A stretch of DNA of 64,000 nt from Paenibacillus lutimineralis (GTDB lineage Bacteria; Bacillota; Bacilli; Paenibacillales; Paenibacillaceae), in NCBI RefSeq assembly GCF_003991425.1, contig NZ_CP034346.1, positions 6,315,501 through 6,379,500 on the forward strand, read 5' to 3'. The notes under the pieces were generated by a model, which made no database searches, was not told the origin of the DNA, and saw nothing but the letters and a program-made list of their open reading frames with translations. Below are positions 52,580 through 61,009 of this stretch, one piece after another; within the stretch, counting starts at the first letter, position 1, and every line of letters starts with the position of its first letter. The position numbers were made by a program, and so were the translations under genes.

Positions 52580-54322
52580 TCAGTTCGTAAAAGTTTCGTT
52601 GGCCAAATCCGTACGTTCGAAAATCAACCCCACAACTTGACTATACAAATCTCCCTTAGATCCAACAATGTAGAGACAATAAGTCTTGCTGGGAAGCAAG
52701 TTCTCGTAGATGTGAATATCGGCTCTCTGTGAGGCGGTTTCGATTTCGATTATCCCCTGTTGGATCGCGTTAACTCCTGCTCCATCCTTGCCGGATTGTA
52801 CCTGTTCAACACTTGGGAAAACAGAGGGAAACTCGGTAAGCACGTAATATAGCCTATTATATTCACCCGTGTAAACACCTGCATGGATCGTGTCGCTAAT
52901 GTCTCCCTGCGTTCTTATTGTCTCAAATTCATCAAAAGTAATCGTAGGACCATTTTGCTGCTCAGCCAACGTCTGAAAAGATACTTTAGAGATGGTAGAT
53001 GTCTTATTGTTGGCAAATTCATAAGCATACAATATGTATGAGGTGCCAGGTAACAATCCCTGCAGATTCAAATCCCCCTTAGTTCCATCCAAATCAACCG
53101 AACCATGGACAACAGCATTCGTCCCTAATTTAATCTCATCCAAGTTTGGAGCCCCCATATCGGACAGCAGCACGGAGTAATACACGGAGCCAGTGACCGA
53201 TCCCGTGATTGGAAAGGAGGCTGATGTTTGTGTGATCTCCGCGTTCGAAACATGGATGGTCAGTGTTACATCAGGTGTCGGCGTTGATGGTACCGATGGT
53301 GTAGATGGCGATGGTGAGAACGTTGATGGAGTAGATGCAGGTACTTGCGGTGCCACCGGAGGCTCCGTTAATTTAACCGGTATTGGTTTATTACTATCAT
53401 TCTTAATTTCATTACCAAAAGATGTCTTCAAACCGCTTACTACGATAATCGGTGTTTTGGATGAATCCAATTTATACCCTTGGTGCAGCTTAATAATGAT
53501 TGTCTTTTTATCCTCAGACAACTCATAGCTATCCAGCTTCGGATCCAGAGGCACACCGTTCACCAGAATCTTGGACAGATCAATGGAACTCGGATCAATT
53601 CCAGCCGTCATCGTCAACTCTAGCTTGTTCCCCGCTGCAAAGTTCGTACCAGACACCTCAAGTGGTTGAGCAGCTTCAAACGTTTTTGCGCTTTCAAAAG
53701 AACTGGTAGCTAGTAACTCTCGGCTCGCTCCTGCTGTACCGCCGAATGTGCCGTCCGGAGCATTCTGTAACAGCCCTAACTGGAGTGACATCTGAACATA
53801 GCCTTGTGCCCAATCAGAGACTGTCTGATCTCCACTCCCTGGAGTTGACTGTGCTTGTCCATCTCTACCTAATCCTCGAATGAGAAATGCCGCTAATTGC
53901 TCTTTTGTTACTTGACCTGCAGGGTTAAATTGCCCGCCGCCTACACCGTCGGTTATTCCCGCTGCCCTTACAGCTTCAATATAAGGTAACGCATAACCAT
54001 TCGCTAAATCATCTGATCTCACATCAGAGAAAGATGACTGTTGTTGATTGGGATTCACTGGCAAATTAAAAATAAGTGCCGCTACCTTCGCAAATTGCGC
54101 TCGATTCATTTCTTCTTGTAGCCCAAAATTCGTTGACGATACTCCGTTAATGATACCTGCTTGAATCAAAGCATCGATCTTCGCCCTCTTCGCCCCATCC
54201 AAGCCCTGTAGATCGATGAAATCAGCCGAAGTGTTTGCTGCAAAGACACTGCCTCCCATGGATACGGTAGAGGTCAAACCAATCGTCAGTGCCGTGAACC
54301 AAATGAATAACTTTTTGTTCAT
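52580..54322 (-). CDS. S-layer-homology domain surface protein
   Basis: Exported protein of 580 residues. The signal peptide (MNKKLFIWFTALTIGLTSTV, cleavage near VFAA) is followed by three SLH domains (about 33-80, 97-150 and 165-210; for example FSDVRSDDLANGYALPYIEA and GQFNPAGQVTKEQLAAFLIR), which bind pyruvylated wall polysaccharide. A beta-rich region, a Pro/Ser/Thr linker (about 330-350) and two C-terminal fibronectin-III-like domains follow. No enzymatic motif is seen, so it is probably structural or adhesive. Confidence 0.92.
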   Translation of the reverse strand: MNKKLFIWFTALTIGLTSTVSMGGSVFAANTSADFIDLQGLDGAKRAKIDALIQAGIINGVSSTNFGLQEEMNRAQFAKVAALIFNLPVNPNQQQSSFSDVRSDDLANGYALPYIEAVRAAGITDGVGGGQFNPAGQVTKEQLAAFLIRGLGRDGQAQSTPGSGDQTVSDWAQGYVQMSLQLGLLQNAPDGTFGGTAGASRELLATSSFESAKTFEAAQPLEVSGTNFAAGNKLELTMTAGIDPSSIDLSKILVNGVPLDPKLDSYELSEDKKTIIIKLHQGYKLDSSKTPIIVVSGLKTSFGNEIKNDSNKPIPVKLTEPPVAPQVPASTPSTFSPSPSTPSVPSTPTPDVTLTIHVSNAEITQTSASFPITGSVTGSVYYSVLLSDMGAPNLDEIKLGTNAVVHGSVDLDGTKGDLNLQGLLPGTSYILYAYEFANNKTSTISKVSFQTLAEQQNGPTITFDEFETIRTQGDISDTIHAGVYTGEYNRLYYVLTEFPSVFPSVEQVQSGKDGAGVNAIQQGIIEIETASQRADIHIYENLLPSKTYCLYIVGSKGDLYSQVVGLIFERTDLANETFTN

Positions 54323-54473
54323 CTTCGATCTTCCTTCCTAATCAAAATTTCCTTACTCCATTCAACAAAAATGGACATTTAATGCCCACGAATAACTATT
54401 TTCTGACACCATACCCTATATTTTAATTTTAAAATAATTGCTATTTGTATCCTAGTGACTGGTGTCATGAATT

Positions 54474-54487
54474 TTGTCATATGACAA
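54474..54487. promoter_or_regulatory. Perfect palindrome upstream of the SLH gene
   Basis: TTGTCATATGACAA is a perfect 14-bp palindrome, with a half-site-like TGTCATGA about 12 bases away. It lies 150 bases before the SLH start, where an operator could sit. Confidence 0.4.
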
Positions 54488-54518
54488 TTAAAAAAATTGT
54501 TAACTTCATATAGCAACA

Positions 54519-54568
54519 CAAAAGCCAGCCCTATCCGCGTTTGCGTTCGGCTGGCTTTTGTATTTTTT
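54519..54568. terminator. Strong terminator-like hairpin
   Basis: CAAAAGCCAGCC pairs with GGCTGGCTTTTG (12 bp) and is followed on the plus strand by TATTTTTT. No gene precedes it on the plus strand, so it may be what remains of a deleted gene's end, or may act on the minus strand for the decayed genes to its right. Confidence 0.75.
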
Positions 54569-54680
54569 AGACCACCAAAAATTTAGAAGCTCAAAAAGAA
54601 AAAATACAATGCGAATGCCCCTGACCGGATATCAAAAATCGATTACGAGCTCGGAGAGACGAATGCCGAAGATGCAATCG

Positions 54681-54800
54681 TTACGGACTTCGACTAACAT
54701 AAGTAACCGAATGGTCTAACCAGCCTGTTACATTCTGTGTACGAGTAAGGGAATTTCGCCCTGTTGCTTTAATATAGACCGTAAACGCTGTACCGGGCAT
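54681..54800 (-). pseudogene. Short gene fragment
   Basis: A 39-codon minus-strand frame with protein-like sequence (GTAFTVYIKATGRNSLTRTQ, NVTGWLDHSVTYV) and a stop, but no ribosome site. It recalls small secreted Gly/Thr-rich peptides such as lactococcin-972 relatives, without certainty. Other frames of 54570-54860 are closed. Confidence 0.25.
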
Positions 54801-54864
54801 CATAGGCTATTTTGATCATTCCGCCAGATCTCCAGTTTAACTGTAGTCTAGATCCATGCTTTCC

Positions 54865-55675
54865 TTATTCTTGTTCTACAACAATGTCTGCGCAGCGAAT
54901 AATGAGTTCAGGCATCCCTTCCCCCGAAAACAGGATATGGACTTCATAGCCGCAATCCGTACGATACAGCTCATTATAAATCCAGTAGCTGCCCAATATG
55001 TGCTCGTCTTGTCTGATGATTTCGTCGACTGCATCAAATAGTAACCTTATTACTGTTCGTAAATCCGCCTTGCGTGTCTAGTCTCATGACAATCTGCTTG
55101 CCAGACGTAAGCTCCGTCACTCTGCAATCGTGAAAACGGAATCGGCTGCGGATATGTTCGGGAATGTTCTCCGCTTGTTGTGCCTGCCCATATTCATCCA
55201 TGACCAGCATCATGCGCTTTTTATTTTCTTTGCTCAGTTGCTTCAGCTCGCGCAATACCTCTCTCGTACAGTAACCCAGCGCAAATACCCGCATATCCGC
55301 AATGCGTGAGGACAGCTCGTCCGGAAGTTTATGAAATGCTTCCTTATATCCCCATTCTTGAATCTCGCTGAATTCTTCCTTACATTTCACTTCGTCAAAA
55401 GGAGGCCGGGCATCGTAAGCGGCAATTAATTGTTGTATTCGATCCCTTTCTTCAGAAGACATGTGATAGACCATTGTATCCTCTTCACTGATCTCATTCC
55501 CGTCCAAAGACCATTTATCAAGAGCCACCAGTTGTACGCCATCCTGCTCCAGCATAAACCGGGGATCGACGTCGTAAATCCTGCGCCTCTGACTAACAAA
55601 TTCCTCTTCCTTCCTTTTGTAGAGCCGCAAATAAAGTGCTTCGTCACGTACATAGGCGCTCTTGTGCACCCTCAT
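54865..55675 (-). pseudogene. DUF4085-like gene broken by a 3' frameshift
   Basis: The main frame encodes 213 residues (YVRDEALYLRLYKRKEEEFV, ELSSRIADMRVFALGYCTRE) that resemble DUF4085 proteins but stops at 55034. Removing one A near 55046 continues the frame as KVLFDAVDEIIRQDEHILGS, YWIYNELYRTDCGYEVHILF to a stop at 54865, exactly the C-terminal pattern expected. So a single-base insertion truncates the last 60 residues. Family assignment is from memory. Confidence 0.7.
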
Positions 55676-55736
55676 GCCCCTGAAGGGGTGCGTTAATACC
55701 AGCTATCCCTTGAAGGGATTCTCATATTCCACTCAT

Positions 55737-56021
55737 TTACTTGTTTGTGTGCCTTGTTTTCATTCTAAATCGCATGATATCATGGGTAAAATTCATATTT
55801 TTAACAGTGGAGATGAGTAAATTCTTCTGACAATAGCTCGTTTCGAAGTACTCTTCAAAGTGATCGATCTGGGCAGCTTTACAAAAGCGCGTCTGAACAG
55901 CTAACATGACACAATTCGCCATAATCCATGCGATTGCCTCGTTAGAGTCGGAATGGTGCGCCAAGCTTTTGATCCACGACTGGAAAAAGGATTGATTGTG
56001 ACCGAGATCGAGCAGAAGACA
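55737..56021 (-). pseudogene. 3' remnant of an unknown gene
   Basis: The frame is open from 56021 (after a stop) to 55737 and has protein-like texture (LLLDLGHNQSFFQSWIKSLA, EAIAWIMANCVMLAVQTRFC, MRFRMKTRHTNK). It has no ribosome site or full-length start, so it seems to be a truncated gene. Its last 30 bases reappear at 63234-63264 in a duplication scar. 56022-56274 holds the leader of the sigma gene and otherwise nothing recognised. Confidence 0.4.
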
Positions 56022-56274
56022 TTATTTCATATGCGAGAAATCATAAAAAGAATGAAAATAGATTTTTAGATAAAATAAAAATTTCGAGAACTTTTAATTT
56101 TTTTAAATAGCTGTTAAGAGAACGGCTCCCTGTGGCATCTCATCTAGTGGAAGGCTGATATTTATTGAGCATGTAGGTCGACCGGATGACGTTATGCAGT
56201 GCCACACCACCGGGCTGGGAACTCTGCGGAACGACTTACGGTATAGAAGTGTCGCGGTCAGGAGGGGAAGCGTT

Positions 56275-58053
56275 ATGGGTCGTTCGGAGTTAGTTGGGGT
56301 ACCGAGTGCAATACGGGAGGATCAGGAAAACAAACGTGACAAGGAATTGGCTGAGCGGGCGAAAATGGGCGATACCGAGGCGTTCGGCGAGCTGATTCAG
56401 ACGCACCGAGACCGGGCGAAGCGATGGGCGGAACGGATGACGCAAGATTCGCATATGGCTGACGATATCGTGCAGGATGCGCTTGTCCGCGCATTTTTGC
56501 ATGTGGGAACTCTCGCGGATACAAGCCGTTTCCTGCCGTGGTTTCACAGGATCGTGCAAAATCAGGCAAATATGCGGCTGCGTCGGGGAGGCCCCTACAA
56601 GCGGGAGCAGCCTATCGGCGGGTGGCAGGAGAACGAATACGGCGGAGTGGACCGCATCCAATGGGATAACCTTGACAGCCTGCTTCGCCACCTAACCCGG
56701 ATGAGCGCAATGTCGGCGGCACAGAAGACGGACCCCGCAGAGCAATTGCTGCGTAAGGAGCTGTTCGAGACGATCCATGTGTTACTGCGCTCTCTGAATC
56801 GCAGGGAAAGAGGTATCTTCGAGTCTTATTTTTTCCGGCAACTGTCCCCCGACGAGATCGCACAGATGTACCATACGACTACCGGCTCCGTACATACGTA
56901 TCTGCACCGTTCCCGGCGTAAGCTCCGTCAGGCTCATGTCCGGGTTATGCTCGGCCTTCCTCCAGAGAAGGGAGGAGTGGATATGAATCAAGCGCATATT
57001 GTGAAGCTGGCGGAGTGGCCTCAGACTTCCTCGACGCTAACGACGTTCGTAGACCGGATCGGGCATATGCTGGCATCGATTGGTGATCAGCGGGGTACGC
57101 AGGAGCTGATGGGCGAGTCCGGATTTGCTTTCCGGATGAAAATCTCCAATAAAACGACATTTGCGGACGGGATTTATGTTTTCGACTGGCGGCAGACACT
57201 GAAGACGATTATGAAAGAGTTGGGGTATGAGATCAGCATCCTCTGCGGACAGCTATCGGAAAAGCCTGTGCCGCTGCTTGCCGCTTCGGAGCGTTTTCCA
57301 GTTGTGCTCCCGATCGAGGAAGCGATTCTGCCGTTTATTCGCAGGTATATTAACATGGGTAAACCAGTGCTGTATTTCGACACGATGGCGTCTTCGCCTC
57401 ATGTTCACGAATGGTCACTCATCTACGGCTATGACGATGCTAAGCGGGAGGTTTACGTTACCGACCTAATGCTGCCGGAAGGGAAAACGCTTAATTATGA
57501 TGATTTGGCAGAAAATCCGTTACGGTTTCTGGCAGGAATCGACGGGAAAACAGAAAAATCCGTCTCAGGTAAACGATCTGCCGAGGATCGTGCGATTGAA
57601 GCGATACGGTTCGCGATCCACTATGGGCGAAAAGGGTGCAACTACTGGCCGATGACGGATTATTTGTCATATACATCAGGGTTAAGGGCTTATGATCGGT
57701 GGATCAAGTACATGACGGACTCCGGCATCCTGCCGAACAGATATGGCATGGGGCAGCTGGCAGCGGTGTATTCGGAAGCCAAGAAATATGCGGCGCTGTA
57801 CCTTAAATCAGTCCCGCTCAAGGGTGAGGCAATGCGCCTTGTGCTGTTGGCATCGGAGGCGTATGTACAAACTTCGGAGGAATTGGAGCGTGTAAGCACG
57901 CTTGTGCCGTTTATCCGCAGCTCATCCCTGCTCACAACGGAAGTCCGGACGGAATGTGCTTCACTGCTGCTGCAGGCCAAAGAGTTCGAAGCAGCCGCAA
58001 TCGGTTATTTGGAGAATGCCATGAGCTTAATATTCGGGAGGGAACAAAGATGA
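56275..58053 (+). CDS. ECF-type sigma factor fused to C39/BtrH-like domain
   Basis: Protein of 592 residues. The first 220 form a sigma-70 family factor: region 2 (FGELIQTHRDRAKRWAERMT, MADDIVQDALVRAFLHV, TSRFLPWFHRIVQNQ) and region 4 (ERGIFESYFFRQLSPDEIAQ, MYHTTTGSVHTYLHRSRRKL). The remaining 370 residues hold a papain-like C39/BtrH-type segment (GYEISILCGQLSEKP, INMGKPVLYFD, HEWSLIYGYDDAKREVYVTD) and a helical tail. No clear catalytic Cys-His pair was found, so the domain may bind rather than cleave. Ordinary ECF factors are about 180 residues long. The ATG at 56275 follows AGGAGGGG. Its stop overlaps the next gene by 4 bases, and no anti-sigma gene is present. Confidence 0.88.
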   Translation: MGRSELVGVPSAIREDQENKRDKELAERAKMGDTEAFGELIQTHRDRAKRWAERMTQDSHMADDIVQDALVRAFLHVGTLADTSRFLPWFHRIVQNQANMRLRRGGPYKREQPIGGWQENEYGGVDRIQWDNLDSLLRHLTRMSAMSAAQKTDPAEQLLRKELFETIHVLLRSLNRRERGIFESYFFRQLSPDEIAQMYHTTTGSVHTYLHRSRRKLRQAHVRVMLGLPPEKGGVDMNQAHIVKLAEWPQTSSTLTTFVDRIGHMLASIGDQRGTQELMGESGFAFRMKISNKTTFADGIYVFDWRQTLKTIMKELGYEISILCGQLSEKPVPLLAASERFPVVLPIEEAILPFIRRYINMGKPVLYFDTMASSPHVHEWSLIYGYDDAKREVYVTDLMLPEGKTLNYDDLAENPLRFLAGIDGKTEKSVSGKRSAEDRAIEAIRFAIHYGRKGCNYWPMTDYLSYTSGLRAYDRWIKYMTDSGILPNRYGMGQLAAVYSEAKKYAALYLKSVPLKGEAMRLVLLASEAYVQTSEELERVSTLVPFIRSSSLLTTEVRTECASLLLQAKEFEAAAIGYLENAMSLIFGREQR

Positions 58054-59183
58054 GCCACATTCAATTAAAATTATTGACCCAGCTTGAGCATATCGGAGAA
58101 ATCATGGATTCGAAGGCGTCGTTCGAAGCCGCCAATCCCGGCGTCGAAATCGTCCTTATTCAATCGGCTGACAATTATGAGTCGTTGCAGGCATTCCGGT
58201 CGGAAGAGCCGGATTTAATGGATAGCGGGGGCTGGTCGCTGTTCAACCAGAAGGGTCTCTTTATAGATCTGCTTCCGTTTGTGAGAGCGACACCGGGGCT
58301 GGAAGAGGATTTGAATCCCGGCATTATGAGGGTGGCAACGAAGGATGGGACGCTTCCAGGCCTTCCTGACGGCGTATCTATTCCGTTGATTCTGTACAAA
58401 AAAGCGATGCTGGACGCGTCCGGACTGCCGTACCCGACTGATGACTGGACATGGGCCGAGATGATAGAGATGGCCCGTAAGCTGACGATCCGAGACAAGA
58501 ATGGTGTGGCGACTCAATTTGGTTTTGCGACAGGACCGGATATCGAGCTTTATGAGCCATTTATAATGCGCAACGGTGGAAGTTATTTATCTCCAGACGG
58601 GTCGACTGCCCACGGATATATCGACAGCGATGCGACGGTCGAAGCATTCCAACTCGTAATTGACATGTACCGTGAATTTCATGCGTGCCGCAAGCCTGAG
58701 GAACCGTCCAAAGCAGGCGAGCTGCATCAAGGCTTTGCGTTGATCAGTGCGTTTACGTGGTTTGCCGGTGCGGTTGAAGTTGAGGGTATCGGGGAAGAGT
58801 TCGACGTAGTCGGATTGCCGCAGATGCCCGGAGGCGTGCAGGCGAATATGGTCTATATGGGGGCGACCGGGATCACGACGAAGTGCGAGCATCCTGAACT
58901 GGCCTGGGCGTTTCTCAAGCACCATGTGTTCGAGCGACCGGAGCGTTTCAGCCGTCCCTGGACGCTGCCGATTACCCGATCGGTTGCAGAACAGTGCGGG
59001 ATGACCTCCCGTCGACTCTGGTCCCGATATATACAAGAAATGGATGTCGTCCTCCCAAACGGATACTATTTGAACGAAAAGTGGAATTCGTCGAGACAGC
59101 TGATTAACGAGGATATCGTAAAAATGATCGTCGATGGCGCCGACGTGCGCCAGACGCTGAAGTCATGGACGCGGTTTGCGTAA
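58050..59183 (+). CDS. Solute-binding-protein fold without signal peptide
   Basis: Protein of 377 residues with the family 1 extracellular solute-binding pattern (KASFEAANPGVEIVLIQSAD, EEPDLMDSGGWSLFNQKGLF, DGVSIPLILYKKAMLDASGL, GATGITTKCEHPELAWAFLK). It starts MSHIQLKLLT, with neither a signal peptide nor lipobox, so it should stay in the cytoplasm. GGGAGGG precedes the ATG, which overlaps the sigma-factor stop by 4 bases. No permease or ATPase follows; a terminator does. Probably a ligand-sensing partner of the fused sigma factor (inference). Confidence 0.85.
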   Translation: MSHIQLKLLTQLEHIGEIMDSKASFEAANPGVEIVLIQSADNYESLQAFRSEEPDLMDSGGWSLFNQKGLFIDLLPFVRATPGLEEDLNPGIMRVATKDGTLPGLPDGVSIPLILYKKAMLDASGLPYPTDDWTWAEMIEMARKLTIRDKNGVATQFGFATGPDIELYEPFIMRNGGSYLSPDGSTAHGYIDSDATVEAFQLVIDMYREFHACRKPEEPSKAGELHQGFALISAFTWFAGAVEVEGIGEEFDVVGLPQMPGGVQANMVYMGATGITTKCEHPELAWAFLKHHVFERPERFSRPWTLPITRSVAEQCGMTSRRLWSRYIQEMDVVLPNGYYLNEKWNSSRQLINEDIVKMIVDGADVRQTLKSWTRFA

Positions 59184-59202
59184 TCATTCTATAGCGTATG
59201 GA

Positions 59203-59259
59203 TAAAAGCCTCGCCCCAGTATCGTGGAATGCGATCGATTGCTGGCGGCGGGGCTTTTT
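59203..59259 (+). terminator. Terminator of the sigma/binding-protein operon
   Basis: AAAAGCCTCGCCCCAG pairs with CTGGCGGCGGGGCTTTT (small bulges), followed by TTTGG. It ends the two-gene operon. Part of it (GCGATCGATTGCTGGCGG) reappears in the scar at 63351-63369. Confidence 0.8.
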
Positions 59260-59377
59260 GGCATCGACTGCAGCCTATTCCCTTCATAAGGAGTGGTTCT
59301 ACATAGAACTTCTCTTTTATTCAACTATCGTGTCCCGTTAGCGTAATACCTACATTTCCGTTCGAGCAAATGCCCAT

Positions 59378-59416
59378 AAAAAAAGAAAAAGGACGCCCAC
59401 AACCTTGAGGGCGTTC
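59378..59416 (-). terminator. Terminator of the AraC operon
   Basis: GGACGCCC pairs with GGGCGTTC (8 bp, one G-T) and the minus strand continues into TTTTTCTTTTTTT. It terminates the araC and remnant transcript from 60433. Confidence 0.85.
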
Positions 59417-59429
59417 TCCTTTGATTCCG

Positions 59430-59582
59430 GCGTTCTGACAAAGTATGTTCAGCATAAACACCTCGTTCGGCACATCGAATTGCTATAGTTCAAAGCCGTG
59501 TGGTCTCGCTTGTTCGAAACCGAATTTTAGGTAGTACGACGGATGCCCGATGAGAAACACATGCGTGCCGCATGAAGTAACA
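59430..59582 (-). pseudogene. GNAT acetyltransferase C-terminal remnant
   Basis: Directly after the AraC stop the minus frame encodes HVFLIGHPSYYLKFGFEQAR, then GFEL, an in-frame TAG, and QFDVPNEVFMLNIL. This is the C-terminal part of a GNAT N-acetyltransferase (compare VLGHPxYYxRFGF and VPDEVFMVLEL). The N-terminal two thirds are missing. It was probably the second gene of the araC operon. Confidence 0.7.
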
Positions 59583-59584
59583 AG

Positions 59585-60433
59585 TTATTTTTTCTTCACT
59601 GGAATCCAAATCTCCCCAGTAACATACTCTGCCGTTCCATAATACATCTCGAAACTTGGGCCTTCAACCTGTTCGTATTCCGATGTCGGAAACCATTCGG
59701 AATAAATCCGTCCCCATAACTTAATTAAATCACATTGTGGTTCCGGGAAAATCGCCCACGTTAGTGCCGGGACAGAAAGTCTTGTAAATCTCTCCGGAAT
59801 TTCAAGCCCTTTTGGCAAAAAATAACTCACCATGTATTTAAAAGATGTTCCAGTATGATCATATAAGGCAGCGTGCAAGATGGTGTTACTAAAGCGTCCC
59901 AGTAATCCATTCATCCCTTCAACACTGCCATCTACATCACATTGTTGACGGAATTGAGCAACTTCAGCATATACTTTTTGGGGATCGGAATTGACCAGGC
60001 CATAAGCTCCAAACATCTCAAAAGGCCCTTTTGATTCGATGCGATAATTCATTTCGATATCTCCTTTAATTGAAATATGAAAGGACATTCGAGGATAGGC
60101 TTTTAGAGAAACGCCTTTATCGCGCGCAGATATCGGCATGATCCCATGAAGATTCTTAAACGCCCGTGCAAACGCTTCTGGCGAATCATATCCATATTTC
60201 ATAGCTACATCAATAACCTTTGCATCTGTTGTTTGTAGATCAAATGCTGCCAATGTCAACCGTCGACGCCGAATGTACTCAGATAACGATACTCCAGTAA
60301 TAAACGGAAACATTCGTTGAAAATGGTAAGTAGAGCAACAGGCTCTCTGCGCTATTTCATCATATACGATATTGTCCGCTAGGTTTGTTTCGATATATTC
60401 CATGGCGCTATTCATCCTGTCCAACCAATCCAT
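59585..60433 (-). CDS. AraC regulator with GyrI-like effector domain
   Basis: Protein of 282 residues. An N-terminal AraC double HTH (IAQRACCSTYHFQRMFPFIT, DVAMKYGYDSPEAFARAFKN) is fused to a C-terminal GyrI-like effector-binding domain (MNYRIESKGPFEMFGAYGLV, DLIKLWGRIYSEWFPTSEYE, YGTAEYVTGEIWIPVKK). Such regulators respond to small ligands and often control detoxification genes. AGGAGGGAAAACG precedes the ATG. It has a homologous split and frameshifted version at 42605-43507. Confidence 0.92.
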   Translation of the reverse strand: MDWLDRMNSAMEYIETNLADNIVYDEIAQRACCSTYHFQRMFPFITGVSLSEYIRRRRLTLAAFDLQTTDAKVIDVAMKYGYDSPEAFARAFKNLHGIMPISARDKGVSLKAYPRMSFHISIKGDIEMNYRIESKGPFEMFGAYGLVNSDPQKVYAEVAQFRQQCDVDGSVEGMNGLLGRFSNTILHAALYDHTGTSFKYMVSYFLPKGLEIPERFTRLSVPALTWAIFPEPQCDLIKLWGRIYSEWFPTSEYEQVEGPSFEMYYGTAEYVTGEIWIPVKKK

Positions 60434-60610
60434 CGTTTTCCCTCCTTTCTAGATAAATTTTATGATAGATACAAAATGAATACCTTGCATTTTCTGCACG
60501 AAAAAATCAGCATGTCGAAGATAATATAATTCTCCCTCTATTGGTATGTTCATCGCAGAAAAAAATTATTATTTCGCTATGATTGCTCTATAAAACATCA
60601 ATTGGCTACA

Positions 60611-60748
60611 TCACCTGAAGTCGATCTCAACAAATCCAACGATGGTTATATTTTTTTCCATAATTTCTTCAGCTATCAAATCAACGGCATTCGTATAACG
60701 ATATACATCAAAATATTGTTCCTCGTGTCTGGAACTGATTGTTTTCAC
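60611..60748 (-). CDS. 45-codon ORF, possible gene fragment
   Basis: A GTG start preceded by a weak AGAAGATGAG site encodes a protein-like sequence (SSRHEEQYFDVYRYTNAVDL, IAEEIMEKNITIVGFVEIDF). No family was recognised. It may be a small protein or the 3' end of a degraded gene. The rest of 60434-60900 holds the araC promoter region and nothing else recognised. Confidence 0.3.
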   Translation of the reverse strand: MKTISSRHEEQYFDVYRYTNAVDLIAEEIMEKNITIVGFVEIDFR

Positions 60749-60901
60749 CTCATCTTCTTGTCATAACCAAGGTTGAACCAATGAAACAAAAGGACTTGCT
60801 TCACTCCATAATAAACAAGATCAACGTAAACGTTGGAGACAATCCCGACCAGAGAAGCGTCAATGACACTGAACTGTACTTTGACGCTTCAATTAACGGC
60901 G

Positions 60902-60953
60902 ACTTTGTGCTTACTTATGATACGGTTCACCTTATCAATCTAAAGGCGAAAAT
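60902..60953 (+). repeat. Dispersed palindromic repeat, copy 8
   Basis: TTACTTATGATACGGTTCAC, then CTTATCAATCTAAAGGCGAA and AA. It abuts the terminator of the chitinase gene. Confidence 0.75.
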
Positions 60954-60954
60954 A

Positions 60955-60976
60955 GGGCACCTAAAAAAAGGTACCC
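60955..60976. terminator. Terminator-like hairpin after the chitinase gene
   Basis: GGGCACC pairs with GGTACCC (one G-T) around CTAAAAAAAG-type loop bases. On the minus strand it leads into TATTTTCGCC of the repeat. It lies 34 bases past the chitinase stop. Confidence 0.6.
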
Positions 60977-61009
60977 TGATTTCATTCTCTTCAAATATAT
61001 CCATAGGTT

